From assembly GCA_017515345.1 (NCBI GenBank), contig JAFWFZ010000014.1, positions 1-53,275 on the forward strand: a DNA stretch of 53,275 bases. The letters are read 5' to 3'. Below are positions 10,098-17,833 of the stretch, piece by piece. Under the pieces are notes generated by a model. That model was not told the origin of the DNA and did not search any database. It saw only the letters and a program-made list of their open reading frames with translations. The translations under genes and the position numbers were made by a program. The stretch's first letter is position 1, and each line of letters starts with the position of its first letter. The stretch comes from Oscillospiraceae bacterium. Its GTDB lineage: Bacteria > Bacillota > Clostridia > Oscillospirales > Oscillospiraceae.

Positions 10098-11477
10098 TCA
10101 CTCCAATTCGTTTACGATCTTTTTGAACACGTTGCCGCGTTCCTCGAAGTTTTTGAACCGGTCGAAGGAGGTGCTTGCCGGCGAGAGGATCACCGTGTCG
10201 CCCTCCTCGGCGGCGCGCTGGGCAGTAATGACCGCGTCCCGGAAGTCCTCCACCATCAGGATCTCCGGCTGACCGGCATACCCCGGCGCCTTCAGCACGG
10301 CGTCGCGGATCTTCTCCGCGGTGTAGCCCGTGAGCACCAGGGTCTTCACGTGCTCCACGATCTCGGGCCCCAGCTCGTCAAAGGATACGCCCTTGTCCTT
10401 GCCGCCCGCGATGAGGATCACCTTTTTGTCGAAGCAGCGGAGTCCCGCAATGGTGCGGCTGGGGCTGGAGGCGATGGAGTCGTTGTAGTATTTCACGCCC
10501 CGGAGCGTCCGCACCAGCTCGATGCGGTGCTCCACTCCGGTGAATTCCGCGGCGACCCTCCGGCACACCTCCCGGGGCACCAGATCGCGCACCGCGGCAA
10601 AGGCGGCCATGTAGTTCTCGATGTTGTGAACGCCGGGGATAAATATCTCCGAAGCGTCCATGATGCGCTCCCTGCACCCGCCCCGGGCATCCCAGATAAC
10701 GCCGTCCTCCAGATACACGCCGTCCTCCGGCCGCTCCCGCCGGGAGAAGGTGCGGACCCGCCCCTTCGCCTCGGGGATGAAGCTGCGGGTGAGCTCGTTG
10801 TCCAGGTTCAGGACCACGAGCCCGTCCGGCCCTTGGTACCGGAATACGTTCCGCTTGGCGTCCACGTATTCCTCCAGGTTTTTGTGGATATCCAGATGGT
10901 TCGGCCCCACGTTCGTCACAACGGCGATCTCCGCGCTGCGGCGCATGGTCATGAGCTGGAAGGAGGACAACTCCAGCACGGCCACGTCCTCCGGCTTCAT
11001 GCTCCCCGCCTCGCACAGCAGCGGACGGCCGATGTTCCCCCCGGTGTGGACGGTGTATCCCGCCGTCTTCAGCAGCTCGGCGATCACCGTGGTCGTGGTG
11101 GTCTTTCCGTCGCTGCCCGTGACAGCCGCGATGCGGCAGGGGCAGACTTCAAAAAACGCCTCCATCTCGCTGGTGAGAACGGCGCCGTTCCGCACCGCTT
11201 CCAGAAGGCCGGGGGTCTCCGGGTGGAGTCCCGGCGTGCGGAAAACAACGTCGGCTTCCAGCCCGTCCAGGTACCCGTCCCCCAATTTGAACTGTACGCC
11301 CAGGGCGGCCAGCTCCCCGTACACGTCCCCCAGCGCCTCCGGCGAACGCCGGTCGCAGGCGGTGACGCCGATCCCGTTCTCCGCCAGCAGCCGGATGAGC
11401 GGCGTGTTGCTGATCCCGATCCCGGCCACGGCTATTCTTTTATCTTTGAGAGATGCGATATACTCGTTCAGGTTCAT
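10098..11477 (-). CDS. murD: UDP-N-acetylmuramoylalanine--D-glutamate ligase MurD
   Basis: The 459-residue protein adds D-glutamate to UDP-MurNAc-L-Ala in cytosolic peptidoglycan precursor synthesis. It has the N-terminal Rossmann domain (RIAVAGIGISNTPLIRLL), the ATP loop AVTGSDGKTTTTT (118-130) and the Mur-ligase segments NVGPNHLDIH, VEHRIELV and YYNDSIASSPS. RTIAGL and ILIAGGKDKG of the C-terminal domain follow. The frame is open for 19 more codons upstream, but GAGGAGAG precedes the ATG at 11477 and the upstream codons run into the promoter. It heads the series murD, M42, M42, PLP lyase, yunB, ligA. Confidence 0.97.
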   Translation of the reverse strand: MNLNEYIASLKDKRIAVAGIGISNTPLIRLLAENGIGVTACDRRSPEALGDVYGELAALGVQFKLGDGYLDGLEADVVFRTPGLHPETPGLLEAVRNGAVLTSEMEAFFEVCPCRIAAVTGSDGKTTTTTVIAELLKTAGYTVHTGGNIGRPLLCEAGSMKPEDVAVLELSSFQLMTMRRSAEIAVVTNVGPNHLDIHKNLEEYVDAKRNVFRYQGPDGLVVLNLDNELTRSFIPEAKGRVRTFSRRERPEDGVYLEDGVIWDARGGCRERIMDASEIFIPGVHNIENYMAAFAAVRDLVPREVCRRVAAEFTGVEHRIELVRTLRGVKYYNDSIASSPSRTIAGLRCFDKKVILIAGGKDKGVSFDELGPEIVEHVKTLVLTGYTAEKIRDAVLKAPGYAGQPEILMVEDFRDAVITAQRAAEEGDTVILSPASTSFDRFKNFEERGNVFKKIVNELE

Positions 11478-11505
11478 TTCAAACACTCTCCTCTTGCGAC
11501 ATATT

Positions 11506-11534
11506 ATTATACACGCAGCGGATGCTAAGTTCAA
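11506..11534 (-). promoter_or_regulatory. Promoter of murD
   Basis: TTGAAC (11534-11529) and TATAAT (11511-11506) with a 17-base spacer on the minus strand. Predicted start near 11499 gives a 22-base leader. It is divergent from the rnpB promoter. Confidence 0.8.
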
Positions 11535-11556
11535 ATACTATTTCGTGTTTTCGCCT

Positions 11557-11585
11557 TTGACAAGCGACGGCGTTTGTCGTAAAAT
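11557..11585 (+). promoter_or_regulatory. Promoter of rnpB
   Basis: TTGACA (11557-11562) and TAAAAT (11580-11585) with a 17-base spacer. The predicted start near 11592 coincides with the 5' end of the RNase P RNA fold. Confidence 0.88.
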
Positions 11586-11588
11586 AGA

Positions 11589-11940
11589 TGCCGCGAGTAA
11601 GCCGGACAGCCGCGGGGACAGGGGGAAACCCCGTCCGTGAGGAAAGTCCGGGCTCCACAGGGCAGGATAACGGGTAACGCCCGCCGAAGGCGACTTCAGG
11701 ACAAGTGCAACAGAGATATACCGCCGCGGTTTCCGCGGTAAGGGTGGAAAGGCGAGGTAAGAGCTCACCCGGCGGCCGGGAACGGTCCGCCGCTGTAAAC
11801 TCTATCCGGAGCAACACCGTGGAGGGAGCATACGGCCGGCCCGGCCGCTCCCGGGGAGGTGGCTTGAGCCATGGGGCGACCCATGGCCTAGATAGATGGC
11901 TGTCTAAGACAGAATCCGGCTTACAGACTTGCTCGCGGCA
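11589..11940 (+). ncRNA. rnpB: RNase P RNA (M1-like, type A)
   Basis: The universal segment GAGGAAAGTCCGGGCTCC starts at about 11639, followed by CAGGGCAGGATAACGGGTAACGCCC in two parts. ACAGAGATATACCGCC and GGTAAGGGTGGAAAGGCG, typical of type A, come next, and AGACAGAATCCGGCTTAC marks the 3' part. TGCCGCGAG (11589-11597) pairs exactly with CTCGCGGCA (11932-11940), and TAAGCCGGA pairs with TCCGGCTTA, which sets the ends to within a few bases. The RNA is the catalytic subunit that removes tRNA 5' leaders. Confidence 0.96.
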
Positions 11941-11975
11941 TCGCCGCAGAGGGGCCGTCCCCCTTTGCGGCGGAC

Positions 11976-12012
11976 AAAAAAGGTACGGTCGGCGCCAATC
12001 GGCGCCGACCGT
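11976..12012 (-). terminator. Terminator of the beta-CASP gene, possibly two-way with rnpB
   Basis: ACGGTCGGCGCC (11985-11996) and its exact complement (12001-12012) surround AATC. On the minus strand six T follow two bases after the stem (11981-11976), so it ends the gene stopping at 12063. On the plus strand only GGTTTATTTG follows. A second hairpin at 11943-11971 lies between it and rnpB and may help end or process rnpB. Confidence 0.85.
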
Positions 12013-12062
12013 GGTTTATTTGAGCGTTTCTGAGAAAGAGACATATATTGAAGCGGATTTGC

Positions 12063-13664
12063 TCACTTTTCCCACTTGTTGCAGAGCTCGTTGAGCCGAT
12101 CCGCGAATTTGGAGAGGTCCTTGTTTGCCCTGCCCCTGCTCTGCTCGATGAGCGCGGCCAGACGCCTGCCGGCGGCCACCAGCTTTTCATAGGCTGCGGA
12201 GGGCTTCGACGTGCCGCCCGCCTTTCGTTCGATCCGGGTCGTGACGCCGCCCCGGAGCCTGGCGTTCTCCGTCAGGTCCCACTGCTCACCGTTGTAGGGC
12301 GCCACGGCGGCATAGCCCAGCTCGTTCTGGAGCCGCTCCGCGAACAGGTCGGTCACGGTGTCCTCCCCGTGGACCACAAACACCCGCTCCGGCTTCTGCT
12401 CCAGGGAACCGGCCCACCTGAGGAGCCCGTTCATATCCGCGTGGCCGCTGACCCCGGGAAGCGCCGCGATCTCCGCCCGGACGCCGATGGTCTCGTTGAA
12501 CAGCCTGACGCTCTTCTCCCCGTCCAGAAGGGTCCTTCCCAGGGTGCCTGCGGACTGATAGCCAACGAACAGGATCGTGGATTCCGGCCGCCAGAGGTTG
12601 TGCTTCAGATGGTGGCGGATGCGGCCCGCCTCGCACATGCCGGAGGCAGAGATGATGACCTTCGGCGTCGTATCCACGTTGATCGCTTTGGACTCATCGG
12701 AGGTGACCGCCACGTGCAGGCCGGGGAAATCCAGCGGGTTCACGCCGCTTCTGAGCACCTGCATGGCTTCCTCGTCGAAGCATTCCGGCGCGCTGTTTTC
12801 AAAGACCTTCGTGGCCTCAATGGCAAGCGGGCTGTCCACATATACCGGAAAATCCCCGTGGCCGGTGACGAGGCGCTGCTCCTTGATCTTGCGGATGAAA
12901 TAGAGCATCTCCTGGGTCCTGCCCACCGCGAAGGACGGGATGACCACGTTGCCGCCCCGGTCCAGCGTCCGCTGGATCACGTCCGTCAGAGAGGAGACGT
13001 AATCCGCGGGCCGCTCATGGATGCGGTCGCCGTAGGTGGATTCCATGACCACATAGTCGGCCCGGTCCGGATAGGTGGGGTTCCGGAGGATGGGCTTCTC
13101 CACGTTTCCGATGTCGCCGGAGAAGAGGATCGTCTTCGCCGCGCCGTTCTCAGTCACGTCCAGATAGACGGAGGCCGAGCCCAGCAGGTGCCCCGCGTCG
13201 ATAAAGCGCACAGAGACGCCGTCCGCGATCTGCTCCTTCTCCCCGTATTCCACGGTGCGGAAGAGCTGCACGGTCTTCTCCGCGTCCTCCACCGTGTAGA
13301 GGGGGACGTAGGGCTCCCCTCCGGAGCGTTTAGCCTTCCGGTTGCGCCACTCCGCCTCCTGCTCCTGGATGTGGGCGGAGTCGCGGAGCATGATGCTGCA
13401 CAGCAGCCGGGTGGCGGGGGTAGCGTAAATGGGTCCCCGGAAGCCGCCCGCATAGAGGAGCGGCAGCTTGCCGGAGTGGTCGATATGGGCGTGCGTCAGC
13501 AGCACCGCGTCGATATCCGCCGGGTGCGCCTGCATCTCCTGATTCTCATAGATGTCCCTGCCCTGCTCCATGCCGCAGTCGATCAGCAGCTTTTTCCCGG
13601 CGGCCTCTACCAGGAACAGGCTGCCGGTGACTTCATGGGCAGCGCCGTAAAACGTGATGTTCAT
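12063..13664 (-). CDS. Metallo-beta-lactamase fold / beta-CASP ribonuclease-like protein
   Basis: The 533-residue protein begins with a metallo-beta-lactamase domain: LLTHAHIDHSG gives the HxHxDH metal motif at 58-63, followed by DAGHLLGSASVYL and LFSGDIGN. The beta-CASP domain (VMESTYGDRIHE, VVIPSFAVGRTQEML, PKVIISASGMCEAGRI) and the C-terminal HADMNGLL and VHGEDT segments of RNA-specificity enzymes come next. This is the architecture of prokaryotic CPSF-like RNases. About 70 extra C-terminal residues are charged and helical. The ATG at 13664 follows GAGGTGAAGAA and overlaps the thioesterase stop by 4 bases; the frame is open to 13691. Its RNA target is not known. Confidence 0.9.
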   Translation of the reverse strand: MNITFYGAAHEVTGSLFLVEAAGKKLLIDCGMEQGRDIYENQEMQAHPADIDAVLLTHAHIDHSGKLPLLYAGGFRGPIYATPATRLLCSIMLRDSAHIQEQEAEWRNRKAKRSGGEPYVPLYTVEDAEKTVQLFRTVEYGEKEQIADGVSVRFIDAGHLLGSASVYLDVTENGAAKTILFSGDIGNVEKPILRNPTYPDRADYVVMESTYGDRIHERPADYVSSLTDVIQRTLDRGGNVVIPSFAVGRTQEMLYFIRKIKEQRLVTGHGDFPVYVDSPLAIEATKVFENSAPECFDEEAMQVLRSGVNPLDFPGLHVAVTSDESKAINVDTTPKVIISASGMCEAGRIRHHLKHNLWRPESTILFVGYQSAGTLGRTLLDGEKSVRLFNETIGVRAEIAALPGVSGHADMNGLLRWAGSLEQKPERVFVVHGEDTVTDLFAERLQNELGYAAVAPYNGEQWDLTENARLRGGVTTRIERKAGGTSKPSAAYEKLVAAGRRLAALIEQSRGRANKDLSKFADRLNELCNKWEK

Positions 13665-14071
13665 TTCTTCACCTCTTCGCAGACGGTACACGCCCGTTTT
13701 TCCGCGCCGGCAAGGAATCTCGCCGTGTCGATCACCGCTCTGGTGTGGAACCCTTCTCCGACGACGCCAGCGCCGTCCGACACGGTTATCCTGAAGCGGA
13801 TCCTTCTGCCGTCCGCCTCCGTGACCTCGCTGACGGCCTCCACCGTCTCACCCGGCAGCGTCGGCGCAAGGTGGCGGATCTCCAGCCCCGTGCCCACGCT
13901 GGCCTCGTTCTCGCCCAGATAGGGGGCAATGGAGGTCCAGGCGGCTTTTTCCATCAGGGCGCACATGCAGGGCGTTGCGTACACCGCATGGGTCCCGGAG
14001 CCCACGGCGGCGGCCGTTTTCTCCGCCGTCACGGTCTCGGACGCGCGGCCTTTCGTTCCGACAGGTATCAT
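13661..14071 (-). CDS. Hot-dog fold acyl-CoA thioesterase, fluoroacetyl-CoA thioesterase (FlK)-like
   Basis: In the 136-residue protein TPCMCALMEKAA supplies Thr33 and Glu41, and LEIRHLAPTLPGETV supplies His67. The spacings (8 and 26) equal those of the catalytic Thr42, Glu50 and His76 of Streptomyces FlK. FlK-like proteins hydrolyse acyl-CoA esters; most members in anaerobes are unlikely to meet fluoroacetate, so a short-chain or aromatic acyl-CoA is more likely. GGAGGGAAGCAG precedes the ATG. Coupled by overlap with the beta-CASP gene, an odd functional pairing. Confidence 0.85.
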   Translation of the reverse strand: MIPVGTKGRASETVTAEKTAAAVGSGTHAVYATPCMCALMEKAAWTSIAPYLGENEASVGTGLEIRHLAPTLPGETVEAVSEVTEADGRRIRFRITVSDGAGVVGEGFHTRAVIDTARFLAGAEKRACTVCEEVKK

Positions 14072-14097
14072 CTGCTTCCCTCCGTTTCATTACACAC

Positions 14098-14125
14098 ATC
14101 ATACCGCTTTTGGGGAAAAAAGCAA
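14098..14125 (-). promoter_or_regulatory. Possible promoter of the thioesterase / beta-CASP pair
   Basis: TTGCTT (14125-14120) and TATGAT (14103-14098) with a 16-base spacer, placed directly after the terminator of the preceding gene. Weaker than most promoters in the window. Confidence 0.5.
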
Positions 14126-14128
14126 CAG

Positions 14129-14163
14129 AAAAATGGCCCGTACCGATCCGGCACGGGCCATTT
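14129..14163 (-). terminator. Terminator of the diaminopimelate dehydrogenase gene
   Basis: On the minus strand AAATGGCCCGT (14163-14153) pairs with ACGGGCCATTT (14141-14131), an inner CCGG pair extends the stem, and TTTTT closes it. It lies 29 bases after the stop at 14192. Confidence 0.88.
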
Positions 14164-14191
14164 GGATCTCCTCCTGTCGCCGCGGCGCCGC

Positions 14192-15166
14192 TTACAGCAT
14201 GTGGGCGCGCTGCTCCTCGGGCGGGAGGATGGAGAGCTCGCCGGGGGCCACGTCAAACACGGTGCGGCAGCCGGTCTCCCCTTTTTTGTATTTCCTGAAG
14301 GCCGCGCGGGCATAAGCGGCCAGCACGCTGGAGGTGAACTCCGGATTGGAATCCAGCTTCAGACTGTATTCGATCACATGGGCGTGCTCCCCGTTCCCGC
14401 CGGTACTGCCGGTGCGGATGACGAAGCCGCCGTGGGGGATGCCCTTGTGATCCCGGTCCAGCTCTTCCTGGGAGATGAAGTGCACGGTGGTGTCATACTC
14501 GTCGAAATATTTGGGCATGGTCACGATCTTCCGCTCGATCTCCGCCTTGTCGGCGCCCTCCGCGGCCACCACGTAGCAGAGCCGGGTGTGCATCTGGCGG
14601 GCGGTGAGAACGGGATGCTCGCCGGCGCGGACCTTCTCCAGCGACTCCTCCACCGGGCAGGTGTACTGCCGGGCGTCCAGCACGCCGTCGATGCGGCGGA
14701 TGGCGTCGGAGTGCCCCTGGCTCACGCCCTTGCCCCAGAAGGTGTAGTCCTTCCCGTCCGGCAGGATGGCGTTGGCATACAGCCGGTTCAGGGAGAACAT
14801 CCCGGGATCCCAGCCCACGGAGATGATGGCGACCTTGCCGGCCTTCTTCGCCGCGGCGTCCACATTGGCGTAGTGCTTCGGGATATCGGCGTGGGTGTCA
14901 AAGCTGTCGATCACGTTGAAATGCGCCGCCAGGGCGGGGGTCATCTCCGGCAGATCGGTGGCGCTTCCGCCGCAGATGATCATCACGTCGATCTCGCCGG
15001 CATACTTCGCTGCGTCTGCAGCGGGGTACACCTTCGCGCCCAGGGTCTTCACCGAGGCGGGCTCCCTGCGGGAAAAGACGCCGAAAAGCTCCATATCCGC
15101 ATTCTGCCTGACTGCCAGCTCCACGCCCCTGCCCAGATTGCCGTAGCCGTAGATTCCGATTTTCAT
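14192..15166 (-). CDS. ddh: meso-Diaminopimelate D-dehydrogenase
   Basis: The 325-residue protein catalyses the one-step reductive amination of tetrahydrodipicolinate to meso-DAP with NADPH, the short lysine/peptidoglycan route. Evidence is the N-terminal KIGIYGYGNLGRGVE nucleotide fold, VFSRREP, VIDSFDTHADIP, SVGWDPGMFSLNR, the GKGVSQGHSDAIRRI substrate segment and HGGFVIRTGSTG. Length matches the family. Three in-frame ATGs lie at 15184, 15172 and 15166; AGAGGT is 6 bases before the last, which also starts at the conserved MKIGIYG. It has its own promoter and terminator. Confidence 0.96.
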   Translation of the reverse strand: MKIGIYGYGNLGRGVELAVRQNADMELFGVFSRREPASVKTLGAKVYPAADAAKYAGEIDVMIICGGSATDLPEMTPALAAHFNVIDSFDTHADIPKHYANVDAAAKKAGKVAIISVGWDPGMFSLNRLYANAILPDGKDYTFWGKGVSQGHSDAIRRIDGVLDARQYTCPVEESLEKVRAGEHPVLTARQMHTRLCYVVAAEGADKAEIERKIVTMPKYFDEYDTTVHFISQEELDRDHKGIPHGGFVIRTGSTGGNGEHAHVIEYSLKLDSNPEFTSSVLAAYARAAFRKYKKGETGCRTVFDVAPGELSILPPEEQRAHML

Positions 15167-15197
15167 TTGCATACCTCTTTTCATTTAACATGGTCAG

Positions 15198-15226
15198 ATT
15201 ATACTTCCTGCGCTTTATCAAGTCAA
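15198..15226 (-). promoter_or_regulatory. Promoter of the diaminopimelate dehydrogenase gene
   Basis: TTGACT (15226-15221) and TATAAT (15203-15198) with a 17-base spacer, lying right after the stop codon of the cysteine desulfurase gene at 15231. Confidence 0.82.
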
Positions 15227-15230
15227 TATC

Positions 15231-16367
15231 CTAAAGCGCCTTAACCAGCCGCTTTGCCGCCTGTGTGAGCCGATCCGCGAAACAGTCCGCCTCCTCAAGG
15301 GTGCTGTACCGGGAAAAGCTCGCCCGTATGGCGCCGTCGATCACTTTATTGCCCAGGCCCATGGCCTCCAGCACGTGGCTGCGGGCGCCCTTCTTGCAGG
15401 CGGAGCTCTTGGAGACGCAGATCCCCTCGCTGTCCAGCAGATTCATGAGCACCTCGCTCTTATATCCGGGCAGGGACAGGCTCAGGATGTGGGGCGCGTC
15501 CCCTTCCCCGATGAAGACCGTCTCCGGCAACGCAGAGGTGAGCCGCAGGCGCACCCGGTCCCGCACGCGGCGCATATTTTCCGTTGCCTCGCGGAACTCC
15601 TCCGCCCCCAGCCTCGCGCACTCTCCGAAGGCGGCGATGGCGGGCAGCGCCTCGGTCCCCGCGCGCAGCCCCTTTTCCTGGCTGCCGCCCATATGGAAGG
15701 GGGGCAGCTTCAGTCCGGTTTTGATATACAGCGCGCCGGTCCCCTTGGGTCCGTGGATCTTGTGGGCACTCACGGAGATCATGTCCGCGCCCAGTGTTCT
15801 GGCGGAAAACGGCACCTTGAGAAAGCCCTGCACCGCGTCCGTGTGGAGCAGAGCCTCGCTCTTTGCCCGCTTCAGCGTATCCGCGATCTCACGGATCGGC
15901 GACACGGCTCCCGTTTCGTTATTCACCAGCATGAGGGAGACGAGAACCGTATCCGGCCGCAGGGCGGCCTCCACCGCCTCCGCCGTGATGCGGCCCGCCC
16001 TGTCCGGAGCGAGGAACGTGATCTCATACCCCTGATCCCGCAGGCGCTCCAGCGGCCTGCGCACGGCGTCGTGCTCAGCCGCGGATGAGATGATGTGCCG
16101 GCCACGGTGGCGCATATTGTATACGCCTCCCAGTATGGCCCAGTTGTCGGATTCGGTGCCGCCGGAGGTGAAGAAGACCTCCCCCTCCCCGCAGCCCAGG
16201 GCGGAGGCGACCTTTTTCCGCGCTGCCGACAGCTCCGCCGCGGCTGCCCGGCCCAGCCCGTGGGTAGAGGACGGGTTGCCGTAGTCTTCGCACATGAGAC
16301 GCACCATCAGCTCCGCCGCCTCCGGCCTGACCCGGGTGGTGGCCGCGTTGTCAAAATAAACCGTCAT
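15231..16367 (-). CDS. Cysteine desulfurase (NifS/IscS-like)
   Basis: The 378-residue PLP enzyme takes sulfur from cysteine for Fe-S clusters and thio-modification. It has the N-terminal VYFDNAATTRVRPE, TSGGTESDNWA, HTDAVQ, the Schiff-base segment SVSAHKIHGPKGTGA (Lys203) and the persulfide segment ICVSKSSACKKG (Cys324). AAGGAAG sits 7 bases before the ATG at 16367; the frame is open for six further codons. It is divergent from mtaB, itself an Fe-S enzyme that needs sulfur, and the two promoters overlap. The set of paralogues elsewhere is unknown, so no specific symbol is given. Confidence 0.94.
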   Translation of the reverse strand: MTVYFDNAATTRVRPEAAELMVRLMCEDYGNPSSTHGLGRAAAAELSAARKKVASALGCGEGEVFFTSGGTESDNWAILGGVYNMRHRGRHIISSAAEHDAVRRPLERLRDQGYEITFLAPDRAGRITAEAVEAALRPDTVLVSLMLVNNETGAVSPIREIADTLKRAKSEALLHTDAVQGFLKVPFSARTLGADMISVSAHKIHGPKGTGALYIKTGLKLPPFHMGGSQEKGLRAGTEALPAIAAFGECARLGAEEFREATENMRRVRDRVRLRLTSALPETVFIGEGDAPHILSLSLPGYKSEVLMNLLDSEGICVSKSSACKKGARSHVLEAMGLGNKVIDGAIRASFSRYSTLEEADCFADRLTQAAKRLVKAL

Positions 16368-16379
16368 AGCGAATCTTCC

Positions 16380-16408
16380 TTGCAAATGGAATTAAACTAC
16401 GATATTAT
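16380..16408 (+). promoter_or_regulatory. Candidate promoter of mtaB
   Basis: TTGCAA (16380-16385) and TATTAT (16403-16408) with a 17-base spacer. Its -10 box lies on top of the -10 box of the opposing cysteine desulfurase promoter. Confidence 0.6.
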
Positions 16409-16432
16409 ATAATGAAATAAGCAAAATGACAA
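16404..16432 (-). promoter_or_regulatory. Promoter of the cysteine desulfurase gene
   Basis: TTGTCA (16432-16427) and TATAAT (16409-16404) on the minus strand with a 17-base spacer. Predicted start near 16397, leader about 30 bases. Confidence 0.78.
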
Positions 16433-16444
16433 GGGGGCCTGTCT

Positions 16445-17740
16445 TTGAGGTTTTCCATTGAGACGCTGGGCTGCAAGGTGAACCAGTATGAATCCCAGGC
16501 GCTGGAGTCCCTGCTGCGCGCTCGGGGCCATGAGCCGGCAGAGCCCGGCGGCGCCTGTGACGCGGTGATCGTCAACACCTGCGCCGTCACCGCTGAGAGC
16601 GGACGCAAGTCCCGGCAGGCAGTGCGGCGGGCAAAAAAGCAGTATCCCGGCGCCGTTGTCGCCGTCTGCGGCTGCTGGTCCCAGATCGAGCCGGAGGAGG
16701 CCTCGGCGCTGGAGGCGGACATCGTCTACGGCAGCGGAGACCGCCGCGCCCTGGCGGAGGATATCGAGCGGGCGGTTGAGGAGCGGACGCGGATCACGAA
16801 GGTGGATGAGGCGCTGCGGCGCCGCACGTTCGAGGAGCTGCCCGTGGGGAGCTACTCCGGCCGCACCCGGGCCATGCTCAAGGTCCAGGACGGCTGCGTG
16901 AACTTCTGCGCCTACTGCGTCATCCCCTACGCCCGCGGGCCTGTGCGTTCCCTGCCCGTGGATCGGGCGGCGGAAGCGGCCGCGGGGCTCTGCCGCAGCG
17001 GTTTCAGGGAGATCGTCGTCACCGGGATCGAGATCTCCTCCTACGGCGCCGACCTGAACGGACCGACGCTCATCGATCTGTTGGAGCGGGTGGCGGAGGC
17101 CGCGCCCGGCGTTCGCATCCGTCTCGGTTCTCTGGAGCCCCGGATCATCACGGAGGAATTCACCAAAAGGGCCGCAGAGATCGGTACGCTGTGCCCCCAC
17201 TTCCACCTCTCCCTTCAGAGCGGCTGCGACGATACCCTCCGGCGCATGCGGAGGAAATACGATACCGCGCGGTTTTATGAGTCTGTCGCCCTGCTCCGCG
17301 GCGCTTTCCCCGGCTGCGGACTGACGGCCGATCTGATCACCGGCTTCCCGGGCGAGGATGATCGGGAGTTTGACGAAACCCTGGCCTTTCTTGAAAAATG
17401 CGCTTTTTCCTCCATGCATGTTTTTCCATACTCCAGACGTCCCGGGACTCCGGCGGCTTCCATGCCGGACCAGGTGAAAAACGCCGTAAAGAAGGAGCGG
17501 GCCGCGCGGGCGTCCGCCCTGGCGGAGCGTATGGCGCAGGATTTCAGGAAGCGTCTTGTGGGCAGCGTGCAGCAGGTGCTGTTCGAGACCGAAAAGGACG
17601 GCCGTTCCTTCGGCCACACAGGCAGCTACGTGATGACAGGCGCGGAAGGCTCCGGCCTGCGGAACTGCATTCTTCCTGTACAAATAAACGCTGAAAAAAA
17701 CGGGATACTTTGTGGCAAAGTCCTACTTCCTGATGTTTGA
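16445..17740 (+). CDS. mtaB: tRNA (t6A37)-methylthiotransferase MtaB
   Basis: The 431-residue radical SAM enzyme converts t6A37 of ANN-decoding tRNAs to ms2t6A. The N-terminal UPF0004 domain carries Cys10, Cys46 and a CGC near 75-77 for the auxiliary cluster. The radical SAM motif GCVNFCAYCVIPYARG gives Cys151, 155 and 158, and TGIEISSYG, FHLSLQSG and ADLITGFPGE follow, with a C-terminal TRAM-like domain. MtaB/YqeV is favoured over MiaB and RimO by the start FETLGCKVNQYES-like segment. The start codon is TTG, supported by AAGGGGG ten bases upstream; no ATG fits the conserved N-terminus. Confidence 0.93.
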   Translation: MRFSIETLGCKVNQYESQALESLLRARGHEPAEPGGACDAVIVNTCAVTAESGRKSRQAVRRAKKQYPGAVVAVCGCWSQIEPEEASALEADIVYGSGDRRALAEDIERAVEERTRITKVDEALRRRTFEELPVGSYSGRTRAMLKVQDGCVNFCAYCVIPYARGPVRSLPVDRAAEAAAGLCRSGFREIVVTGIEISSYGADLNGPTLIDLLERVAEAAPGVRIRLGSLEPRIITEEFTKRAAEIGTLCPHFHLSLQSGCDDTLRRMRRKYDTARFYESVALLRGAFPGCGLTADLITGFPGEDDREFDETLAFLEKCAFSSMHVFPYSRRPGTPAASMPDQVKNAVKKERAARASALAERMAQDFRKRLVGSVQQVLFETEKDGRSFGHTGSYVMTGAEGSGLRNCILPVQINAEKNGILCGKVLLPDV

Positions 17741-17765
17741 CATATCCGGCGCACGGGACTATAAT
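17737..17765 (+). promoter_or_regulatory. Consensus promoter of serC-serA
   Basis: TTGACA (17737-17742) and TATAAT (17760-17765) match the consensus fully with a 17-base spacer. The -35 box contains the mtaB stop codon. Predicted start near 17772, leader about 60 bases with no visible T-box or riboswitch. Confidence 0.92.
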
Positions 17766-17833
17766 CTACATAATAATCAGGTCATACTCTGCATTACATA
17801 ATCATTCATCATAACAAGGCGGTGTAAATAATC

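Noticed and set aside
11479..11817. Open frames across rnpB
   Set aside because: The region folds as RNase P RNA with its own promoter, so these frames are not coding.
12048..13922. 624-codon open frame antisense to the beta-CASP gene
   Set aside because: It lies opposite a well-supported gene and its translation has no motif; a shadow frame.
17741..17833. T-box or other riboswitch before serC
   Set aside because: The leader is only about 60 bases and has no specifier stem or terminator pair.
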